This document shows, piece by piece, positions 52,410-60,483 of a stretch of DNA of 64,000 nucleotides; the stretch's first letter is position 1, and the number at the start of each line of letters is the position of its first letter. The position numbers were made by a program, and so were the translations under genes. The notes under the pieces are model-generated. The model did not search any database, was not told where the DNA came from, and was given only the letters and a program-made list of their open reading frames with translations. Source of the DNA: JBBROS01 sp964246015 (lineage in GTDB: Bacteria > Pseudomonadota > Alphaproteobacteria > Acetobacterales > Acetobacteraceae). The stretch lies in the NCBI GenBank assembly GCA_964246015.1, contig CAXTPG010000002.1, forward strand, positions 57,492 through 121,491, given 5' to 3'.

Positions 52410-53089
52410 GGACGCTCCAGTTTCCGCACCCCGTCCGGGGTGCCGGCGATGATGGTCGTGGCCATGCCGACGAACAGGCCCGTCTCGACGACGCCGGTGA
52501 TGGCCTTAAGCCGGAGCTGCAGGGCAGCCGGGTCGGGGATGTCGGCGAAGGCGCAGTCCAGGATCAGGTTGCCGCCGTCCGTATGGAACGCGCTCCCGTC
52601 CGGGTTCGTCCGCAGGAAGGTGGAGGCGCCGGCGTCGGCCAGCTTCGTCGCCGTCGCCTGCCAGCCGAAGGGCACGACCTCGACCGGCAGGCGCACCTTG
52701 CGGCCCAGCACGGGCACCAGCTTGCTCGCGTCGACGATCACGGTCATCCGCCGGCTGGCGGCCGCGACGATCTTTTCCCGCAGCAGCGCGCCGCCCAGCC
52801 CCTTGATCAGGTCCAGCGTGCCCGTGTGCACCTCGTCGGCGCCGTCGATCGTGATGTCGATGCGGGGATGCGTGCTGAAATCCACCAGCGGGATGCCCTC
52901 GGCGCGCGCCTGCTCGGCGCTGCGCTCGGACGTCGGGATGCCCACGATCCGCAGCCCGGCCCGCACGCGCCGCCCCAGCGCCTCGATCATCAGCGCCGCG
53001 GTGGAGCCGGTCCCCAGCCCCACCACCATGCCGTCGCGCAGATCGGCAAGCGCCGCCTCGGCCGCCTGGCGCTTCAACTCGTCGCTCAT
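52406..53089 (-). CDS. rpiA: Ribose-5-phosphate isomerase A
   Basis: A 227-aa enzyme that interconverts ribose 5-phosphate and ribulose 5-phosphate. GLGTGSTAALMI (phosphate site) is at residues 24-35, then ITIDGADEVHTG, IKGLGGALLREKIVA with the catalytic Glu and Lys, and NLILDCAF. Length is normal. The ATG at 53089 overlaps the gntK stop (ATGA), and its own stop overlaps the ppgK-like start. It completes the pentose phosphate pathway with the genes at 56434-64000. Confidence 0.96.
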   Translation of the reverse strand: MSDELKRQAAEAALADLRDGMVVGLGTGSTAALMIEALGRRVRAGLRIVGIPTSERSAEQARAEGIPLVDFSTHPRIDITIDGADEVHTGTLDLIKGLGGALLREKIVAAASRRMTVIVDASKLVPVLGRKVRLPVEVVPFGWQATATKLADAGASTFLRTNPDGSAFHTDGGNLILDCAFADIPDPAALQLRLKAITGVVETGLFVGMATTIIAGTPDGVRKLERP

Positions 53090-53601
53090 GCCCCGAGCGC
53101 CCGGACGATCCCGTCGACGATCAGCGGCGGCCGCGGCGCGACCGACACGGTCAACGGATGCTCCTCCGCCCCCGGCTCCTCCAGCGTCGCGAACTGGCTG
53201 TCGACGAGGCTCGCCGGCATGAAGTGGCCGTGCCGCGCGGCCTGCCGGCTGCTGATCAGCGCCTTGTCGCCGCGCAGGTACACCAGCCGCACATCCGCCC
53301 GCGCGCCCACCAGCACGGTGCGGTAGGCGCGTTTCAGCGCCGAGCATGCCAGCACGCCATGCCGCCCGACGGAGCGGGTCGCGTCGATCCATGCCGCCAT
53401 CGCGCGCAGCCAGGGCCAGCGGTCCTCGTCGCCCAGCGGCGTGCCGCCGTGCATCTTCCGCACGTTGGCCGGGGAGTGGAAGTCGTCGGCGTCGCCGTAT
53501 TCCCAGCCCAGCCGCCCCGCGAGCAGCGCCGCGACGGTCGTCTTGCCGGACCCGGACACGCCCATGACGACGAGCACCGAAGGAAGAGCCGCGTGTGTCA
53601 T
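53086..53601 (-). CDS. gntK: Gluconokinase
   Basis: A 171-aa GntK-type gluconate kinase. The P-loop VMGVSGSGKTTVAALLAG is near residues 13-30, followed by YGDADDFHSPANVRKMHGG, LGDEDRWPWL, ACSALKRAYR and GHFMPASLVDSQFATLE. It phosphorylates gluconate to 6-phosphogluconate, the substrate of Gnd encoded upstream. ATG 53601 puts the P-loop at the usual distance; ATG 53613 is possible. It starts the gntK-rpiA-ppgK-phosphatase operon, with all junctions overlapping. Confidence 0.95.
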   Translation of the reverse strand: MTHAALPSVLVVMGVSGSGKTTVAALLAGRLGWEYGDADDFHSPANVRKMHGGTPLGDEDRWPWLRAMAAWIDATRSVGRHGVLACSALKRAYRTVLVGARADVRLVYLRGDKALISSRQAARHGHFMPASLVDSQFATLEEPGAEEHPLTVSVAPRPPLIVDGIVRALGA

Positions 53602-53677
53602 GGGCGGGACCATAGCGGGCTGGCCGGGCCGCGCCAGCCCCCACCCCATGACGTTTCCGGGGATGGCGCGCGCGGCG

Positions 53678-56269
53678 TCAGCCCTTCCGGTTCGCGCGTC
53701 CGGCCCGGATGGGCGCCAGGCGGATCACGTCGGACCCGTCCTCCGGCGGCTCCGGCTCGGGCCGGCGGAGCGCCGTCCCGATCAGCGCGTCGATCCGCAT
53801 GGCCGAGCACGTCGCCTCGACATGGCGCAGGCCGGCCTCCGAGATCGCCAGGTTGCGGGCCTCGTCCCCGTGCAGCTCGACGATCAGGGCCGCCAGCCGC
53901 GCCGGGTCGTCGCTGACGAGCTGCAACAGGGCGTCCGGCAGGGCCGCGCCCTCGGCCGCGCAGTGGGTCATGACGCAGGGCAGGCCGGCGGCGAGGCTGT
54001 CCAGCACCTTTCCCTTCAACCCGGCGCCATAGCGCAGCGGCGCGACCGTCAGCCGCCGGCCGGCGAGGGCCGCGTCGAGGTCGGGCACCCAGCCCGTGCG
54101 GGCGATCCTCCGGTCCCTCAGCGCGGCGGTGCGCGGGTCGTGCACGTGCTCCCCCAGCAGATGCAGCACGATGTCCGGCGACTGGCCCCAGACCAGCGGC
54201 ATCACAGCGTCCACGAGCCAGGCCGCCGCATCCGCGTTCGGGCCGTGGCGGCTGCCGACGAACGCCACGCCGTGCCGGGCCGCGAAGGGCGCCGGCGCCG
54301 AGGGGCGCAGCGTCCATGGCGCCACGACGACCCGTGCGCGCGGCTGCGCGGCCTGGATCAGCCCGGCCTCGTGCGTCGAGTGCACGATCGTGCAATCCGC
54401 GTCCGCCGTCGCCGCCATCTCCTCTGCCTGGGTCGCCATCGCGGCGCGGCGGAGCACCGGGTCGCGCGTCAGCTCGGCTTCGCGCGACATGCGGACGTGG
54501 TGCAGGTCGGCGACGTTGTAGATCACCTGCGCGTCCGGGTTGCAGGCGCGCACCATGCCCATGTAGCGGGCATTCGTCAGCCGGTGCAGGTACACGACCT
54601 CGAACAGGCCGAGGTGGCGCCGCAGCACTTCCTCGACCGAGTTGGAATAGGGGCGGTCGTGGCAGCGTATGCCCACGCGCTCCAGCGCGTCCGTGTAGGG
54701 GTGGATGCGGGCCATGTTGTCCGACGGCACGAAATGCACGTGGTAGCCGAGGCGCATGACCGAGAGCATGTGCGCGACCACCGCCTTCGACCCGGCGTCC
54801 TTGTCGGGCGTGGGAACGGTGTCGTCGATGAACAGCGCGTGCCGTGTGATGCCGCGCTCGGCCTCGGCCCGAAGCCGGGTCAGATCGGGCTCGGCGTGGG
54901 ATTGCAGCTCGTGCGACCAACGCGCCGCGAAGCGCGCCATGTTCGTGCGCTGGTGCCGCTTCATGCCGGTGCCGGCGACGTCCCTTCCGGCGGACGCGCC
55001 CTCGTGGTGCATCACCAGCGCCGTCGGCTGCACCACCACGCGGAACCCGGCCGCCCGCGCCTTGAAGCAGAGGTCCGTGTCCTCGTAGTAGCCCGGCGCG
55101 TATTCGGGGCTCAGCCCCCCGACCACGTCCCACACGTCCCGCCGGACCAGCATCGCGGCGCCCGAGACGTAGTCGGCATCGCGGAGGAACCGGTACTCCG
55201 GCCGCCCCGGGTCCTGGTCCCGCCCATAGTTGAAGCCGTCGCCGTTGCGCCAGACGATGCCGCCGCACTCCTGCAACGCGCCGCCGGGGAACAGCAGCTT
55301 GGCGCCCACGACGCCGATCGTCGGGTCCAGATCCAGCGTCCCGCATAGCGCGTCCAGCCAGCCCGCCTGAACCTCGGTGTCGTTGTTCAGCAGCACGATC
55401 AGCCGGCCCCTCGCCTTCGCGACGCCTGCCGTCACGGCGCCCACGAAGCCCTGGTTGCGCGCGTTGCGGACGATCCGCACGCCCGTGACCAGCAGCGGCG
55501 CGAGCACCGTCTCGTCGCTGGAGCCGTCATCGACCAGCACCACCTCGTAGGGCCGTGCGACGGGGTGGGCGGCGATGCTGCGGAGGCACGCATGGGTGTA
55601 GCGGAAGGCGTCCAGCACCGGGATGACGACGCTGACCTCCGGCTGGTCCGACGTGGGCAGCGCCAGCCGGTCCGTGCCGAACTGCTGCACGGCGCCGGCG
55701 ATCAGGGCCCGCACGGCGCCGTCGCTGCCGGCCTCCGGCACCATCCGCGACCAGCGCGACATGTCCTGCGCCCGCCCGTCCTCGATCCGGTCCCGCGCGG
55801 CGATCAGGCGGTCGAACTGGGACAGCAGGAACACCGCCTGCTCCTCGATCGCTGCCGCGTCGCCGCCGTGCTGCAACTGCCCGATCCGTTCCTCCAGGAA
55901 GGTCCGGGTCGGGGCATCGAGGCCAGCCTGGTCGTTCAGCAGCAGGACCGGGGTGTTGTCGAGATCGAGTCCCGTCGAGGCGTCGCGCACGCGCAGCGTG
56001 ACGGTGGGGGCCGGGAACATGAACTTCGGCAAGGTGACGCAGAACCCGTGCCGCCCATCGCCCTTTCCCGCGTCCACGAGGTCGGGGCGGGGCTGGTCCG
56101 CCAGCACGCAGCGAACGACGACGCCGTTCGCGACCAGTTCGATCGTCGCGCGCCGCTCCGGCTCCGCCGGGAACCGACCCCAGCCGACGATGCGGCCCCA
56201 GTCGGCGGAGTCGACATAGCCTTCGAAGACGGGGCGCTCAGGCTTGCGTCGTGCCATGGCTCGTTTCAT
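53678..56269 (-). CDS. Bifunctional glycosyltransferase (GWA-type N-module, GT2 and GT4 domains)
   Basis: An 863-aa paralogue of the glycosyltransferase at 31305. Residues 14-82 are the GWA-type module (FEGYVDSADWGRIVGW, GDGRHGFCVTLP) also present in the 266-aa protein at 41636. Residues 211-455 are GT2: VSVVIPVLDAF, LVDDGSSDETV, LLNNDTEVQAGW, YYEDTDLCFK. Residues 480-830 are GT4-like: DAGSKAVVAHM, VIYNVADLHHVR, YGAGLKGKVLD. It probably elongates a surface glycan. It is bracketed by pentose phosphate genes with a 164-bp gap upstream and 76 bp downstream, so it is likely its own unit. Start ATG 56269; ATG 56257 is possible. Confidence 0.87.
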   Translation of the reverse strand: MKRAMARRKPERPVFEGYVDSADWGRIVGWGRFPAEPERRATIELVANGVVVRCVLADQPRPDLVDAGKGDGRHGFCVTLPKFMFPAPTVTLRVRDASTGLDLDNTPVLLLNDQAGLDAPTRTFLEERIGQLQHGGDAAAIEEQAVFLLSQFDRLIAARDRIEDGRAQDMSRWSRMVPEAGSDGAVRALIAGAVQQFGTDRLALPTSDQPEVSVVIPVLDAFRYTHACLRSIAAHPVARPYEVVLVDDGSSDETVLAPLLVTGVRIVRNARNQGFVGAVTAGVAKARGRLIVLLNNDTEVQAGWLDALCGTLDLDPTIGVVGAKLLFPGGALQECGGIVWRNGDGFNYGRDQDPGRPEYRFLRDADYVSGAAMLVRRDVWDVVGGLSPEYAPGYYEDTDLCFKARAAGFRVVVQPTALVMHHEGASAGRDVAGTGMKRHQRTNMARFAARWSHELQSHAEPDLTRLRAEAERGITRHALFIDDTVPTPDKDAGSKAVVAHMLSVMRLGYHVHFVPSDNMARIHPYTDALERVGIRCHDRPYSNSVEEVLRRHLGLFEVVYLHRLTNARYMGMVRACNPDAQVIYNVADLHHVRMSREAELTRDPVLRRAAMATQAEEMAATADADCTIVHSTHEAGLIQAAQPRARVVVAPWTLRPSAPAPFAARHGVAFVGSRHGPNADAAAWLVDAVMPLVWGQSPDIVLHLLGEHVHDPRTAALRDRRIARTGWVPDLDAALAGRRLTVAPLRYGAGLKGKVLDSLAAGLPCVMTHCAAEGAALPDALLQLVSDDPARLAALIVELHGDEARNLAISEAGLRHVEATCSAMRIDALIGTALRRPEPEPPEDGSDVIRLAPIRAGRANRKG

Positions 56270-56433
56270 CCGCCGACGTGGCGTCGGCCGCGGGTACGGG
56301 ACAATCGGCCGGCTCCCTAAGCCCGCCTGTGGCGTTCAAAATCGTTCATCCCCAGTAACGGCGCAATGGTAAATGCAAGGTTGCTGCATCCCCGCCGCTC
56401 ATGACCGTGAGGCTGTCGGGTCCCGCCGCGGCT

Positions 56434-57135
56434 TCAACCCGGCCCGGCCGCTTCCGCGTCCAGCCACCAGTGCAAGGTCCCGGACGGGCGGTAGTGTGAC
56501 GCGGGAAGCGCGGGATCCCCCGCCTTCACCCGCGCGACGACGTCCCGCTTGTCGGCGCCCACCACCAGGAACGCGGCGTCGCGGCAATCCTCGAGCGGCG
56601 GCCAGGTCAGCGTGATGCGCGTCGGCTCCCCGGGTGGCGTCACGGGGACGGCCCAGGACGTCCGCTCCTGCAGCGCCGCCTCCCCGGGGAACAGCGACGC
56701 CGTGTGCCCGTTCGTGCCGAGTCCCAGCAGCACCAGGTCGAACAGCGGGCCGGGCTCCGGCCCGCGGAAGGCGCGCAGGTAGCCGTCATAGGCCAGGGCG
56801 GCGTTCTGGGGCGAAAGGCCCATCGTCGGGATGGGGTGGATGTTGCGGGACGGCGCCGGCACGTGCGCCAGCATGGCGTCCCGCACCATGGCCTGGTTGC
56901 TGCGGGGGTCGTCGGGCGGGACGAAACGTTCATCGCCCCAGAACCAGTGGACCCGGTCCCACGGCATGCGGTCCCGGAAGGGCGGCCGTGCCAACGTCCG
57001 GTAGAGAAGCCGCGGAGTCGATCCGCCCGAGAGCGCGACCGCGATGCGGCCGGGACGCGCGGCGAAGGTTTCGACGATCCAGGCCGAAGCGGCTTCGGCC
57101 AGGGCCTCGGGGCCCGACATCACCAGCGCGTTCAA
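56434..57135 (-). CDS. pgl: 6-Phosphogluconolactonase
   Basis: A 233-aa lactonase that hydrolyses 6-phosphogluconolactone from Zwf. It has the family motifs VALSGGSTPRLLYRTLA near residue 37, HWFWGDERFVPPDDPRSN, and LLGLGTNGHTASLFPG near 140. The start is taken as TTG 57135, which overlaps the HAD gene stop (TTGA) and has GAGGA upstream; ATG 57120 is the alternative. It is the last gene of the tkt-tal/pgi-gnd-zwf-HAD-pgl operon. Confidence 0.93.
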   Translation of the reverse strand: MNALVMSGPEALAEAASAWIVETFAARPGRIAVALSGGSTPRLLYRTLARPPFRDRMPWDRVHWFWGDERFVPPDDPRSNQAMVRDAMLAHVPAPSRNIHPIPTMGLSPQNAALAYDGYLRAFRGPEPGPLFDLVLLGLGTNGHTASLFPGEAALQERTSWAVPVTPPGEPTRITLTWPPLEDCRDAAFLVVGADKRDVVARVKAGDPALPASHYRPSGTLHWWLDAEAAGPG

Positions 57136-57941
57136 GCCTTGGTCCTCGGCAGGATCAGCGTATCGATCGCCGCCGCCCATCCCTCGTGGTCGTTGGCGGC
57201 CGTCGTGGCGGTCGCGGCCGCCTTCACCTCGTCGGACCCGTTGCCCATCGCCACCGAGAAGCCCGCGACACGAAACATCGGCACGTCGTTGACCATGTCG
57301 CCCAATACTGCCACCTCGCTGAGATCGACGCCGGCGTGCCGGGCGACCGCGTGGACGGCGTAGCCCTTGTTGGCGTTGGGATGCGTGAGATCGAGATAGT
57401 ATTTCTGCGACCGGTGCGCCGTGGCGCCGGCGCCGACGATGCCCTGCAGCTCGCGCTCCACCTCCGCCAGCAGGTCGTAGTCGTTCGATACGCCGACCAG
57501 CTTGCCCACCTGGTCCGTGTAGGGGTCGAAGGTGTCGACGACGCGGGCGTCGAACCGCACGGTATTCCGCTCATGCGCGACCCGCACGCCATCGGGGTCC
57601 AGGACCAGCCACTCGTCCCGGGTGAACAGCCACGCATCGACGCGCCGCCGCCGGAACAGGTCGAGGGCGGCCTGCACCATGTCCGTGGGCGCCGGGTTCC
57701 ATTCCACGAAGGCGCCGTCGGCCGATACCAGCCCGCCGCCGTTGAACCCGGCATACAGGCCCTGCAGCCCCAGCGTGTCCACGATCCAGCGCATGCCGCG
57801 GGGCGGCCGGGCGCTGACGATGGCGAGCGGGATGCCGGCGGCCCGCAACCGCCCGGCCGCGGCGACGGTCCCGGGGCTGAGCGTCTTGTCCGGTTGCACG
57901 ATGGTGCCGTCGACGTCCGACACGACGAGCTTCACCGTCAT
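57132..57941 (-). CDS. Cof-type HAD hydrolase
   Basis: A 269-aa HAD phosphatase with a C2 cap. Motif I is VVSDVDGTIVQ at residues 6-16, motif II IVSARPPRGM, and motif IV GDMVNDVPMF near residue 215 (with the family's N-K-G step in NANKGYAVHAVA before it). Members dephosphorylate sugar phosphates or similar metabolites. Its place between zwf and pgl, with 4-nt overlaps at both ends, suggests a sugar-phosphate substrate, for example clearing a side product of the pathway; that is inference. Confidence 0.9.
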   Translation of the reverse strand: MTVKLVVSDVDGTIVQPDKTLSPGTVAAAGRLRAAGIPLAIVSARPPRGMRWIVDTLGLQGLYAGFNGGGLVSADGAFVEWNPAPTDMVQAALDLFRRRRVDAWLFTRDEWLVLDPDGVRVAHERNTVRFDARVVDTFDPYTDQVGKLVGVSNDYDLLAEVERELQGIVGAGATAHRSQKYYLDLTHPNANKGYAVHAVARHAGVDLSEVAVLGDMVNDVPMFRVAGFSVAMGNGSDEVKAAATATTAANDHEGWAAAIDTLILPRTKA

Positions 57942-59482
57942 GGCAGCTTGAGCCAGTGGATCCCGTCCCGGTCCAGCAGCCGGTCCGCCGGCGCCGGGCC
58001 GTGCGACCCGGCGGCGTAGGGGCTGACGCCCGCCTGCCCGGAGTCCCAGACATCGAGGATCGGTTGCACCGCGGCCCACCCGGCCTCGACCATGTCCGCC
58101 CGCTGGAACAGCGTCGCGTCGCCCATCATCACGTCGTACAGCAGCGTCTCGTAGCCGGTGCTGCTGGGCGTGTGGAAATAGTCGGCGTAGTTGAACTCCA
58201 TCGCGACGCCACCCAGCGCGAGCTTCGGCCCGGGGATCTTCGCGCTGAGGTTGAGCGTTATCCCCTCCGTCGGCTGGATGTGCAGCACCATGATGTTGGG
58301 CGTCAGCCGGTCGACCGGCGTGTCGCGGAACATCGCGTAGGGCGCCTGCTTGAAATGGATCGCGATCTCCGTCCGCCGCACCGCCATGCGCTTGCCCGTG
58401 CGGATGTAGAACGGCACGCCGGCCCAGCGGAAATTGTCGATCTTGAGCCGCATGGCGACGTAGGTCTCGGTCATGCTGGACGGCGAGACGTCCTTTTCCT
58501 GCCGGTAGCCGGGCACGGCCTCGTCCCCCAGCTTCCCCGCCGCGTACTGGCCGCGGGCGACGTCGCGGAGCGCCCGCATGCTGTCGAACGGCTTGATGGC
58601 CTGGATGACCTTCGCCTTCTCGGCCCGGACCGCGTCGGCGTCGAAGCGGTTGGGCGGTTCCATGGCGGTGATCGCGAGAAGCTGGAACATGTGGTTCGGC
58701 ACCATGTCCCGCAGCGCGCCCGTGGGCTCGTAGAAGCGCGCCCGTTCCTCGACCCCCACCGTCTCGGCCGCCGTGATCTGCACGTGGTCGATGTAGTGGC
58801 GGTTCCACAGCGGCTCGAATATGCCGTTGCCGAAGCGGAGCGCCATGACGTTCTGGACGGTCTCCTTGCCCAGGAAGTGGTCGATCCGGAACACCTGGGT
58901 CTCGTTGACCCGGTCCAGGATCAGCTTGTTCAGGGCCTTGGCGCTCGGCAGGTCGTGGCCGAACGGCTTTTCGACGACGAGGCGGCGGAACGCGCCGGCG
59001 GATTCGGCCATGAGGCCCGACGCCGCGAGATGCTCGATGACCGGGCCGAAGAACCTGGCGGCGACGGCGAGGTAGAACACGACGTTGCCGGACAGGCTGG
59101 CCTTGAGCGATTCATAGGTCGCGTCCTCGCCGAAGTCGCCCTTCTGATAGTGCAGGCGGTCCCGCACCCAGCCCCAGGCGTCCTGGTTCAGGCGCGACGC
59201 CTCGAACTCGCCGCCGCGATGGGCGACGAAGCCCTCCATGGCGGCCGTGAGGCCCGCGCGATAGGCGTCCTGGTCGGTCTCGGCGTGATCGACCGCGATC
59301 ACCTGGAACGCGTCGTCCATGAGGGTCGCGAGCCGGAGGTTATAGAGCGACGGCATCAGCAGCCGCTTCGTCAGGTCCCCGCCGCCGCCGAAGATCACCA
59401 GCGTCGCGGGCGGTGCGGCGGGCGCCTGGCTCATGCCCGCGGCGCCGCCCAGGCGACCCGGCAGCGGCTGGTTCGTGTCCAT
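57938..59482 (-). CDS. zwf: Glucose-6-phosphate dehydrogenase
   Basis: A 514-aa enzyme that oxidises glucose 6-phosphate to 6-phosphogluconolactone with NADP+ or NAD+. The nucleotide-binding motif is IFGGGGDLTKRLLMPSLYNL (Gly-rich variant of GASGDLAKR), EKPFGHDL follows, and RIDHFLGKE near residue 200 holds the catalytic His region. PFYIRTGKRM appears later. ATG 59482 is 4 nt after the gnd stop; ATG 59434 is an internal alternative nearer the fold start. The stop overlaps the HAD start by 4 nt. Confidence 0.96.
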   Translation of the reverse strand: MDTNQPLPGRLGGAAGMSQAPAAPPATLVIFGGGGDLTKRLLMPSLYNLRLATLMDDAFQVIAVDHAETDQDAYRAGLTAAMEGFVAHRGGEFEASRLNQDAWGWVRDRLHYQKGDFGEDATYESLKASLSGNVVFYLAVAARFFGPVIEHLAASGLMAESAGAFRRLVVEKPFGHDLPSAKALNKLILDRVNETQVFRIDHFLGKETVQNVMALRFGNGIFEPLWNRHYIDHVQITAAETVGVEERARFYEPTGALRDMVPNHMFQLLAITAMEPPNRFDADAVRAEKAKVIQAIKPFDSMRALRDVARGQYAAGKLGDEAVPGYRQEKDVSPSSMTETYVAMRLKIDNFRWAGVPFYIRTGKRMAVRRTEIAIHFKQAPYAMFRDTPVDRLTPNIMVLHIQPTEGITLNLSAKIPGPKLALGGVAMEFNYADYFHTPSSTGYETLLYDVMMGDATLFQRADMVEAGWAAVQPILDVWDSGQAGVSPYAAGSHGPAPADRLLDRDGIHWLKLP

Positions 59483-59486
59483 CCCG

Positions 59487-60473
<987 letters not shown>

Positions 60474-60483
60474 GTGTCCGCTC

